Origin: Gloeocapsa sp. PCC 7428
Lineage (GTDB): Bacteria; Cyanobacteriota; Cyanobacteriia; Cyanobacteriales; Chroococcidiopsidaceae
NCBI RefSeq assembly: GCF_000317555.1
Contig: NC_019745.1
Location: 3,038,001-3,102,000, forward strand
Reading direction: 5' to 3'
Length of the DNA stretch: 64,000 nt
The position numbers and the translations under genes are program-made. Below the pieces are notes generated by a model. The model searched no databases and was not told the DNA's origin. It saw only the letters and a program-made list of their open reading frames with translations. Of this stretch, positions 57,278-64,000 are shown piece by piece. Numbering within the stretch: the first letter of the stretch is position 1; every line of letters begins with the position of its first letter.

Positions 57278-58105
57278 TTGCGTATTCCTCCCGTTTTTGC
57301 TCAGTCACTTCCAACTTGTAAACCAGCGTATGGCAAGTTGTGGTTGATTGGCGGGACTCAAGAAAGTGTTGAAATTGCGGCGGCGATCGCGAACTTCAAT
57401 ATCCGCTGTATTATTTCTGTAACAACTTCTGCGGCGCGATCGCTCTACAATCCTGCACCGTGTTTAACAGTTTGGGTAGGGCGTTTAACTGGCGCTCAAA
57501 TTCCTGAATTTGTCAAACAGCAACAAATCATAGCGATTGTGGATGCTTCACATCCTTATGCTGTCGAAGTTTCGCAAAATGCGATCGCGGCGGCGCAACA
57601 CCTACAAATTCCTTATTTGCGCTATGAACGCCCAATCTTATCATCTACTGTAGATGGCACCGAGCATTTCGATAGCTTTGAAGCTTTATTATCAACAAAC
57701 CGCTTGCAAAACAAATGCGTCTTATTAACTGTAGGTTACAGACCACTACACCTATTTCAAGCTTGGCACGATCGCGCCACGTTATTTGCGAGAATTCTCC
57801 CGTCTGCGATCGCCCTTGAAGCCGCAACAAAAGCAGGTTTTACCCCAGAGCGCTTAATCTGTTTGCGTCCTCCGATTTCTGCTGAATTAGAACTTGCGCT
57901 TTGGCGTCAGTGGAAAATTCAACTTGTCATTACCAAAGCCTCAGGAAAACCAGGGGGTGAAGATACAAAACGCCTTGTCGCAACTCAACTCGGTATCCCA
58001 TTAATGACAATCAGTAGACCAACCGTTAACTATCCCCAGCAAACCAGCGATTTAGCTGTTGCACTCGACTTTTGTCATCAATACCTACAGGACTTACGCA
58101 GTTGA
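57278..58105 (+). CDS. cobK: Precorrin-6A (cobalt-precorrin-6A) reductase
   Basis: This enzyme reduces the corrin macrocycle in cobalamin synthesis using NADPH. The 275-residue frame has the CobK/CbiJ signatures: LWLIGGTQESVEIAAAI at the nucleotide-binding start, VWVGRLTGAQIPEFVKQQ, IVDASHPYAVEVSQNAIAAA, and ITKASGKPGGEDTKRLVATQ in the C-terminal half. The start is uncertain: the TTG at 57278 is used because no ATG lies near the N-terminus. The last codons and TGA are provided by the left end of a MITE at 58089. The small membrane protein gene precedes it by five bases. Confidence 0.88.
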   Translation: MRIPPVFAQSLPTCKPAYGKLWLIGGTQESVEIAAAIANFNIRCIISVTTSAARSLYNPAPCLTVWVGRLTGAQIPEFVKQQQIIAIVDASHPYAVEVSQNAIAAAQHLQIPYLRYERPILSSTVDGTEHFDSFEALLSTNRLQNKCVLLTVGYRPLHLFQAWHDRATLFARILPSAIALEAATKAGFTPERLICLRPPISAELELALWRQWKIQLVITKASGKPGGEDTKRLVATQLGIPLMTISRPTVNYPQQTSDLAVALDFCHQYLQDLRS

Positions 58106-58251
58106 ATCTATTCCGCCCCCCTAGCCCCAAACACAAAAGTTTCATCCTTATCTTCTCCCCCATGCATTGGGGGAGAGTGAGAGGGGGTGGGGGGAATCTG
58201 AGTTGAAGTCCCCCACTCATGGGGGATTTAGGGGGCAAGTGCGTAACTCCT
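58089..58251. mobile_element. MITE-like element with AGGACTTACGCAGTT ends
   Basis: The left end AGGACTTACGCAGTT and the inverted right end AGGAGTTACGCACTT match at 13 of 15 positions. The 163-base interior holds the hairpin CTCCCCCA-tgcat-TGGGGGAG (58155-58175) and no ORF. A clean TA target duplication is not evident. The left end overlaps the cobK stop. A decayed relative lies at 42369-42465. The ends resemble those of non-autonomous cyanobacterial elements of the IS630/Tc1 type (recalled, not checked). Confidence 0.75.
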
Positions 58252-58307
58252 AACCTAAACTAAAGCCCTTTTGATTAGTTCGTATTATCTAATACTTACG
58301 CAAAATA

Positions 58308-58460
58308 ACGAACCATAAAGAACACATAGACGCGTCAGCAGTGAGCAGCGCGTTGGGCGGTGCCGACTTGAAGCGACTGCGAACCCGAAGGGCTTCTCGT
58401 AGGGAGGACACCAAGGAATAAGAGTTTTATTTCTTCGCGTTCTTCGCGCCTTAGTGGTTC
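58308..58460. repeat. Element with gaaccataaagaacac / gttcttcgcgccttagtggttc ends
   Basis: The left end gaaccataaagaacacatag and the right end, inverted (tgaaccactaaggcgcgaag), are imperfectly complementary. The middle has the agcagcgcgttgggcggtgc and gcgactgcgaacccgaaggg words, related to the palindromic element at 8103-8231. Confidence 0.6.
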
Positions 58461-58469
58461 ACTTCCTCC

Positions 58470-58739
58470 TTAAAAAGCTTGAATCCACTCTTTAATAAAG
58501 TACTCAGTCCAAACACCATTTTTCCAATAAGGATCGGCTTCAACAAGTTGACGAACTGTTGCTTCATCTTCAGCTTCGTAGATGCCAAAAACCTTTGTTA
58601 AATCCTTTGTTGGACCAATAGTAATCAATACACCTGACTCTTTTTGCGCAGCTAGCCCGTCGAGATGAGCTTGTCGATGAGGAGCGCGTTTTTCTAGCAC
58701 ATCCTCGCAATAACTTCCCCACATTACGTATTTAGGCAT
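58470..58739 (-). CDS. YciI family protein
   Basis: An 89-residue single-domain protein of the YciI-like fold. KRAPHRQAHLDGLAAQKESG at 17-36 carries the conserved His region, followed by GVLITIGP and DEATVRQLVEADPYWKNGVW. Family members are small dimeric proteins, some with dehalogenase-like or hydrolytic activity, most uncharacterised. It is 9 bases after pheT on the same strand, so it should be in the pheT transcript. Confidence 0.92.
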   Translation of the reverse strand: MPKYVMWGSYCEDVLEKRAPHRQAHLDGLAAQKESGVLITIGPTKDLTKVFGIYEAEDEATVRQLVEADPYWKNGVWTEYFIKEWIQAF

Positions 58740-58748
58740 AACACAAGC

Positions 58749-61193
58749 TCAACTGCGCAGATTCACACCAAATTTTTCTACCAAAGATTTTCGCACTTTT
58801 TGGTGTACAGGTTCGATGTCCTCATCCGTCAAAGTGCGATTTTGGGCGCGATACACTAAGCGAAACGCTAAACTTCTTTGTCCTTGGGGAACGTGTTCGC
58901 CGCGATATTCATCGAATAATTCAACTGATTCGAGCAATTCTCCCGCCGCAAGTGCGATCGCGCGTTCTATTTCCGCAACAGAAACGTCGAGATGCGCGAA
59001 AAATGCGATATCTCTGGGTGACGGTGGATATGTAGAATACGAACGGAATTTTGGTACTAAAACTTCGTCGCGATCCCAGTAATCTAAAATCACATCTAAA
59101 TCAAGTTGAAACGCATAAACCGCATCTGGTAAGCCTTTTTCTTGGCGTAGTTGCGGATGAACTTGTCCAAAATCACCTAAGCGATTTCCCTGCAACCACA
59201 ACGACGCTGTACGCCCTGGATGTAGGCGCGAATCTTGATGACTTGGTTGGTACTCTACCTTTAACCCTAAGCGTTGAAAAACGCTTTCTAAAATGCCTTT
59301 AGCTTCAAACCATGTCAGCGGACGCTCTTTTCCACCCGATGTCCACTTTCCTTGAGTTGGATCGCCGCCTAAAATACCACCAATAGCCTCAGCTTCGAGC
59401 AATCCATCTTCTTCTTGCCAGAAAATGCGCCCAATTTCAAAACCATTGAGGCTACCATTACCCTGCTCTAGGTTGTACTGAAAAGCATCGATTAAACCAG
59501 AAATCAAATCGGTACGCAGCGCTGAATATTCAACAAAAATCGGGTTGGTAAGGACAATTTGTCGATCTTGTCCTGGTTTGACGAGCGAGTAATGAATTAA
59601 TTCCGTCAGCCCAGCGGCGCGGAAAGCTTCGCGAAATTGGCGGGTAAGTTGCTGTTCTAAGGAAAGATAACCAGGTTCTGTTTTTTCAGGTAAAGTATCG
59701 CAAAAGCGATCGTAGCCATAAAGCCGCGAAATTTCTTCAATTAAGTCAATTTCACGCTCTAGATCGCGATGACGATATGGCGGGACAGTTACAGTCAAAA
59801 CTTTTTGTTGTTCAGATGATGGTTTTACCTGACATCCGAGGGCGGTAAGAATTTGCTGGATCGTTGCTGGTTGAAGTTCGCCAGTCGTGTCTTCTAAGTC
59901 GATTGGTCCTAAAATTTGGTTGACGCGATCAAGCCGTAATTCAATCGAACGTGACGTTGCGCCAATCTCAGGTCGTGCGTCAGCAAATTCTTGTTGCACA
60001 GGAACGCCGCCAGCCAGTTCCTGAATAAGCATTATGGCTCGACGACAGGCTAATTCTAATTCAGCCGCGTTGATTCCCCGCTCGTATCTTGCAGAAGCTT
60101 CGGTACGTAAACCTTGGCTGCGCGCCGACCGCCGAATCGCGACAGGATCGAACAGTGCGGCTTCTAAAACGAGATTTTGCGTACCTTCATGTACTTCGGT
60201 TGCTTCGCCGCCCATAACTCCCGCTAACGCAACTGGTTCGTCGTGTGCGGTAATGAGTAAAGCTTGACTGGAAAGCGTGCGCATTTGACCATCGAGCGTT
60301 TTGAGTGTTTCGCCATGCGCAAACCGGACGCCAATTGTTAAGTCTGATTGAGTTCCACTGACGGCTAAGAGGCGATCGCGATCAAATGCATGAAGCGGTT
60401 GACCCCATTCGAGCAGAATGTAATTAGTAATATCAACAACGTTGTTAATCGGGCGAGTTCCCGCAGCTTGCAGTCGCTGTTGTAACCACGCAGGCGAAGG
60501 AGCAATTTTAACTGACTCGATCGCTGTACCAATATACGCAGGGCAAGCTTGCGACTGCGAGATTTTGAGTGTTAAATTCTTCTGAGTATCAGAAATCGAG
60601 ATTTCTGGTGCTTCTGGTAGTTGCACTGTTTTTCCTGTGATTGCGGCGACTTCGCGCGCGACACCCACCATGCTTAACGCATCAGCACGATTTGCAGTTG
60701 CTGTCAAGTCTAAAATGACATCATCTAAACCAAGCAACGGGCGCACATCACTTCCTAATTCGAGTTCCTGCTCAAAAATATGAATTCCTGCGGATTCTTT
60801 AGCAAGTCCTAACTCAGCTAAAGAGCAAATCATGCCTTCAGAACGGACTCCGCGTAGTTTTGCTGCTTTAATTTTGACGTCGATTTTGGGCAGGTAAGTA
60901 CCAACTGTGGCGACGGGTACATATATTCCCGCACGGACATTCGGCGCACCGCAGACAATATTTAATGGTTCTGGGGAAGCTGTTCCGACATCGACTTTAG
61001 TAACACTGAGTTTATCCGCATTCGGATGGCGATCGCACTCTAACACTTTCCCAACAACAACACCCTTTGCCCATGCACGGCGATCTTCAATTTCTTCTAC
61101 TTCAAATCCTGCCATTGTCAACGTTTCCGCCAATTCTTCAGGAGAAAGCGTCAACTCAACCAGTTCTTGCAGCCAATTCAGAGAAATACGCAT
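58749..61193 (-). CDS. pheT: Phenylalanyl-tRNA synthetase beta subunit
   Basis: The beta chain of the (alpha-beta)2 enzyme that charges tRNA-Phe and carries the editing site. Its 814 residues contain an EMAP-like tRNA-binding domain (about 39-150; [20 protein letters not shown]), B3/B4 editing domain (about 210-390), B5 domain, catalytic-like core, and the C-terminal anticodon-binding FDX-ACB domain (about 720-814; [20 protein letters not shown]). pheS is not adjacent, as is common in cyanobacteria. The YciI-like gene follows by 9 bases. Confidence 0.97.
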   Translation of the reverse strand: MRISLNWLQELVELTLSPEELAETLTMAGFEVEEIEDRRAWAKGVVVGKVLECDRHPNADKLSVTKVDVGTASPEPLNIVCGAPNVRAGIYVPVATVGTYLPKIDVKIKAAKLRGVRSEGMICSLAELGLAKESAGIHIFEQELELGSDVRPLLGLDDVILDLTATANRADALSMVGVAREVAAITGKTVQLPEAPEISISDTQKNLTLKISQSQACPAYIGTAIESVKIAPSPAWLQQRLQAAGTRPINNVVDITNYILLEWGQPLHAFDRDRLLAVSGTQSDLTIGVRFAHGETLKTLDGQMRTLSSQALLITAHDEPVALAGVMGGEATEVHEGTQNLVLEAALFDPVAIRRSARSQGLRTEASARYERGINAAELELACRRAIMLIQELAGGVPVQQEFADARPEIGATSRSIELRLDRVNQILGPIDLEDTTGELQPATIQQILTALGCQVKPSSEQQKVLTVTVPPYRHRDLEREIDLIEEISRLYGYDRFCDTLPEKTEPGYLSLEQQLTRQFREAFRAAGLTELIHYSLVKPGQDRQIVLTNPIFVEYSALRTDLISGLIDAFQYNLEQGNGSLNGFEIGRIFWQEEDGLLEAEAIGGILGGDPTQGKWTSGGKERPLTWFEAKGILESVFQRLGLKVEYQPSHQDSRLHPGRTASLWLQGNRLGDFGQVHPQLRQEKGLPDAVYAFQLDLDVILDYWDRDEVLVPKFRSYSTYPPSPRDIAFFAHLDVSVAEIERAIALAAGELLESVELFDEYRGEHVPQGQRSLAFRLVYRAQNRTLTDEDIEPVHQKVRKSLVEKFGVNLRS

Positions 61194-61821
61194 GGAGTGT
61201 GCTTGCTTAGACCTTAGCCAGACTATCTTATCAAAATTATTGCAAAGCTTTGAAGAGATTACCGCACCGTAGCAGGCATATGATGCGCTGCAATTGTGTC
61301 AACGTCTGCGAACGCAACTAAGAATTTTTGTTGCTTACTTTCTTTGCAACCAGATTCATGACAGCAATGCGCATGGTAATTAAGAATAAATATAGCTGCT
61401 ATCGAGTCCACCCGTCAGGCACAGTTGAGGCAAATGCAATCAATCCGCAACGAGTTTTCCTGCAACTCGTTGTAAGTTGTTTCACGTGGTAGTGGTATTG
61501 CTTGGCTACAACAGACAGCAACGGAACACCAAACTGGAATCAAGGACTGCTTTAAGCATTAATTACCCATTTCGCTATGAGTATATAGTGAAAATCAGTT
61601 TTTGCTTGATAAAACTAACCATCCAGAAGCCTTAGAGATGAGGGCTGAAACAGCTTATTTTTAAGCACTACAGCCTTAAACCAGTTTTCTGTTCCGATAC
61701 TTGTTGCTACCTTAGCTAGTGTATTTAATCAGGGAAAGATTTTTTAAGATAATCTTGGTTAAACTGTCTCACGTCAACTCAACAAAACCTGTTGATGTCC
61801 TCTTCCCTGACAAGGTTACTT
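61194..61821. other. 628-base spacer upstream of pheT
   Basis: No credible ORF. It contains a perfect 9-bp hairpin at 61448-61472 (CAACGAGTT/AACTCGTTG, 7-base loop) and a short TCAACA/TGTTGA pair near 61779. The pheT promoter and the 3' end of the LEA-like transcript must lie here. Confidence 0.5.
61448..61472. terminator. Perfect hairpin CAACGAGTT-ttcctgc-AACTCGTTG
   Basis: 9-bp stem and 7-base loop. It has no T-run on either side, so it may be an RNA structure or binding site rather than a classical terminator. Confidence 0.35.
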
Positions 61822-62811
61822 TTACACATCAGTTCTCCGATCGCGAATTTCTACCGGAGTAACTTTCCGTTCTTGTAAGTCTGCTTCGCTGGAAGCAACC
61901 AGCGTCTCAGTGTTTGTAGTTGTTGTTGGTAGCTCAACTTGCTTTTTCTTGATTGAGGATGGTTGAACCTCCTCAGTTGCACGCTTAGCTGAGTCAGCAA
62001 CACTTTTTGTTGCTTCCATCGCTGAGTTTGCGGCACTCTGTGCGGCTGGTTTGACATCTTCAACCGCACCTCTTACAGATTGAGCTACACCTTGTGTTGC
62101 ACCCTTAACTGAGTCTGCTGTGTCCTTTACAGAGTTAGCTACACTTCTTACGGCTGGCTTAGCCTCTTCGGATGCAGATTGGACAGCTTCTACAACAGCG
62201 GGTTTGGACTCCTGAACTGTCTCTTTGACTGCTTCTGCTGTGTCAACGATGGAAGGTCTTGCTTCCTCAATTGTCTCCTTGACTGAGTCTACTGTACCTT
62301 TTACCGAGTTAGCTACACTTCTTACGGCTGGCTTAGCCTCTTCGGATGCAGATTGGACAGCTTCTACAACAGCGGGTTTGGACTCCTGAACTGTCTCTTT
62401 GACTGCTTCTGCTGTGTCAACGATGGAAGGTTTTGCTTCCTCAATTGTCTCCTTGACTGAGTCTACTGCACCCTTTACAGAGGGCTTAACATACTCAGCT
62501 GTATCTTTTACTGCTTCGCCTACAACTTCTACAGTTTCGTTTACATTCTCGGCTACACTCTCTACAGCGTCTACTACACCTTCTACAGTCTTATTAACAG
62601 CCTCAGCGGTACCCCTACCAGCCATCGCCCCTGCTGCTGCACCTGCTACAGCACCAATGATTCCTCCAGTTCGACCGCCAAGTATAGCACCAATAGCCGC
62701 GCCAGCTGCCGCTGCACCCATACCCGAACTGCTTGGCTGCTCCTCCTGTTGCTGCATATTAGGTTCAATATTCTCGTCATCCTTATCAATTGGTTGCTTG
62801 TTCTCAGTCAT
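61822..62811 (-). CDS. LEA-like/amphipathic-helix repeat protein with a glycine-zipper segment
   Basis: A 329-residue protein. Residues 1-28 are Glu/Gln-rich and acidic; 30-68 are a Gly/Ala-rich zipper (GMGAAAAGAAIGAILGGRTG followed by GIIGAVAGAAAGAMAGRG) that could span or pack in a membrane. Residues 75-285 are Ala/Val/Lys/Glu amphipathic repeats (KETVQESKPAVVEAVQSASE). Two 58-residue units (118-175 and 176-233) are nearly identical at protein and DNA level (174 bp). The C-terminus is Thr/Glu-rich. It resembles LEA-like or apolipoprotein-like helical proteins linked to desiccation or envelope stress. AAGGA precedes the ATG. The family is not certain. Confidence 0.75.
   Translation of the reverse strand: MTENKQPIDKDDENIEPNMQQQEEQPSSSGMGAAAAGAAIGAILGGRTGGIIGAVAGAAAGAMAGRGTAEAVNKTVEGVVDAVESVAENVNETVEVVGEAVKDTAEYVKPSVKGAVDSVKETIEEAKPSIVDTAEAVKETVQESKPAVVEAVQSASEEAKPAVRSVANSVKGTVDSVKETIEEARPSIVDTAEAVKETVQESKPAVVEAVQSASEEAKPAVRSVANSVKDTADSVKGATQGVAQSVRGAVEDVKPAAQSAANSAMEATKSVADSAKRATEEVQPSSIKKKQVELPTTTTNTETLVASSEADLQERKVTPVEIRDRRTDV
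62113..62460. repeat. 174-base tandem duplication in the LEA-like gene
   Basis: Copies at 62287-62460 and 62113-62286 encode residues 118-175 and 176-233. They differ by only a few substitutions (for example EEAKPS versus EEARPS), showing a recent in-frame duplication. Confidence 0.85.
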
Positions 62812-63478
62812 CGCTTTTTCCTTTGAGTAAAGTATTCACCAACAATTTGTGGCAAGTTGACTAGTGCCAATTTAACGATTACAAAAAAGGACTTACACCT
62901 AACTGAGGGGGGACAACGCCAAATACATAGTTATCTAAAGTTAGAAATTTTAGAGCGAGTTGGTAGTATGGCTAGGCTCTGTTTTAAAACTACAGCCACA
63001 AGGAATAGGGACTACAGTCAACAACATAGCAAGGTAGTTTTAGTTGTCTGCAACAATACGATGGGACGCACTTAAGGACAACCGGAATCTGTTCGTTTGA
63101 CATCCAACTCTATATTTTTTGCTAACCCAGTTTTAAAACACGCTCTAGGAGCGATAGCAGAGGTTAGGAGTCAGAGGTCAGAGGTTAGAGGTCAGGGGTC
63201 AGAGATCAGTTGACAGTGAAGAGAGTGTGGGAAGACTTTGTCAACTGTCAACTATCAACTTAGCGTATTCGATGTCCTAATTACCCCAACGAGACTGCTA
63301 TAGGAGGGCAAGTATCTTACCTGCGCTGGGCAATTAATGAGTAAGGGAATACGGGTACTTAGAGCCGCATCTCTCGTTTTCCGTATAAATCACGTGGCTA
63401 TGAGTAATTTTTCTTTAAATAATTGAAGCAGGGTGCGATCGCTCCCAGTGTTACCTGAAACAGCGAGTAAACGCTCAT
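62812..63478. other. 667-base spacer between the LEA-like and kinase genes
   Basis: Divergent promoter region with no credible ORF. It holds GGTCAGA-type words (63161-63206) and an inverted pair GTTGACAGT (63209-63217) / ACTGTCAAC (63244-63252). The remaining sequence shows nothing I recognise. Confidence 0.55.
63161..63252. repeat. GGTCAGA-type tandem repeat plus GTTGACAGT/ACTGTCAAC inverted repeat
   Basis: aggttaggagtcagaggtca, then gaggttagaggtcaggggtc, followed by a perfect 9-bp inverted repeat with a 26-base loop and a caactgtcaactatcaac word. Confidence 0.7.
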
Positions 63479-64000
63479 ATGAGCTATTGCCTAAATCCCA
63501 ACTGTTCTCATCCGCAAAACTCAAGTTCTCGTCAAACGTGTGCAGCTTGTGGCGCTCAATTGGTATTACGCGATCGCTACCGCGCACTGCAAGCACTAGC
63601 ACAAGGTGGTTTCGGTGCGACGTTTTTAGCGCAAGATGTCACGTTACCTGGTGAACCTAAGTGCGTTGTTAAGCAGCTTCGCCCTTCGGCGACATCGCTA
63701 GAAGCGTTAGATATGGCGCGGAAGCTTTTTGCACGGGAAGCTAAAACTTTGGGTAAAATTGGCAGTCATCCGCAAGTTCCTAGGCTACTTGACTACTTTG
63801 AAGATTGCGAACAATTCTACTTGGTTCAAGAGTACATAAATGGTTTAACACTGCAACAGGAAATCAAACGCTCTGGTCCTTTTAGCGAAGCTGGGGTCAA
63901 ACAATTTTTAAGTGAAATTTTACCAACGCTGCAATATCTTCATAGCCAACAGGTGATTCACCGCGACATCAAACCCGCTAATATTATTCGTCGTCATGAG
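63479..64000 (+). CDS. Serine/threonine protein kinase with N-terminal zinc ribbon (partial)
   Basis: I read this frame from the ATG at 63479 to the right edge (174 codons, no stop). It begins with a four-Cys ribbon (MSYCLNPNC, then CAACGAQLVLRDRYR), typical of cyanobacterial Hanks-type kinases. The glycine loop ALAQGGFGATFLA follows, then the ATP-binding Lys in CVVKQLRP, QEYINGLTLQQEI and the catalytic loop HRDIKPANI at the end. The remainder of the kinase and any C-terminal repeat domain lie outside the window. Confidence 0.93.
   Translation, partial: MSYCLNPNCSHPQNSSSRQTCAACGAQLVLRDRYRALQALAQGGFGATFLAQDVTLPGEPKCVVKQLRPSATSLEALDMARKLFAREAKTLGKIGSHPQVPRLLDYFEDCEQFYLVQEYINGLTLQQEIKRSGPFSEAGVKQFLSEILPTLQYLHSQQVIHRDIKPANIIRRHE

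Noticed and set aside
58470-58739. Muconolactone isomerase-like or antibiotic monooxygenase
   Set aside because: The His-containing N-terminal segment and the DPYWKNGVW stretch fit YciI-like proteins better.
62857-63075. 72-codon plus-strand frame in the spacer before the kinase gene
   Set aside because: No ribosome-binding site, biased composition and no recognisable domain.

Overview
The window comes from a cyanobacterial chromosome. The palindrome GCGATCGC (HIP1-like) recurs throughout. Several genes belong to lineage-restricted cyanobacterial families: a CRR6-type NDH-1 assembly factor, a receiver-Ycf55/DUF3685 protein, a geranylgeranyl-reductase-family oxidoreductase, a fused GDP-mannose pyrophosphorylase/phosphomannomutase, and a type IV pilus operon pilM-N-O-Q without pilP. 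The genus cannot be fixed from sequence alone. I see no rRNA, tRNA, CRISPR array, transposase or prophage.

Layout. 1-3.1 kb: the 5' part of an oxoprolinase-family gene (minus), then gmd and a GDP-fucose synthase gene. 3.2-9.1 kb: a MEKHLA protein, uvrB, four small genes (a 19-residue-repeat protein, a CsbD-like protein, a lipoprotein, an unknown soluble protein), and rpe. 9.3-13.3 kb: three exported proteins in a row, namely a subtilase with Glu at the usual Asp site, a lipoprotein serpin and a class D beta-lactamase. 13.3-21.3 kb: an AI-2E permease, an LCP protein, an alpha/beta hydrolase, an unusual ArsR-ClpN fusion regulator, a ureohydrolase, and pyrH-frr. 21.8-30.4 kb: a GGR-family oxidoreductase, beta-carbonic anhydrase, GT9 glycosyltransferase, CRR6, a GspE/PilB-like ATPase, a Fur-family regulator and the DUF3685 protein. 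30.5-42.0 kb: a four-gene minus-strand signalling operon of about 11.5 kb (PAS-receiver, two hybrid kinases each with two kinase cores, CheR-PAS). 42.5-45.3 kb: hup, cobD and a cysteine-less flavoprotein. 45.6-51.3 kb: the pil operon. 51.5-58.1 kb: an orphan sugar-binding lipoprotein, ssb, the GDP-mannose fusion enzyme, a small membrane protein and cobK. 58.4-64 kb: a YciI-like protein, pheT, a LEA-like repeat protein and the start of a Ser/Thr kinase.

Connections. The fusion enzyme at 53.6 kb can make GDP-mannose, which gmd and the fucose synthase at 1-3 kb convert to GDP-L-fucose for surface polysaccharide. cobD and cobK both serve cobamide synthesis. The subtilase-serpin-lactamase run and the LCP protein are envelope functions. 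The CsbD-like and LEA-like proteins, together with much sensory capacity, fit a stress-tolerant lifestyle (inference).

Spacers are rich in dispersed repeats: GGTCAGA-type heptamers, GGGCAAGGCA palindromes, CTCCTCG tracts, a small MITE with AGGACTTACGC ends, and longer palindromic elements. Several reach into genes. One lies in frame inside the oxoprolinase gene, and others supply the last codons and stop of cobK, cobD and the serpin gene. The most unusual protein-level items are the ArsR-ClpN fusion with palindromes abutting its start, the subtilase/serpin pair, the double-core kinase operon with a GC-rich internal sensor block, and flavoprotein and receiver homologues that lack their signature residues.
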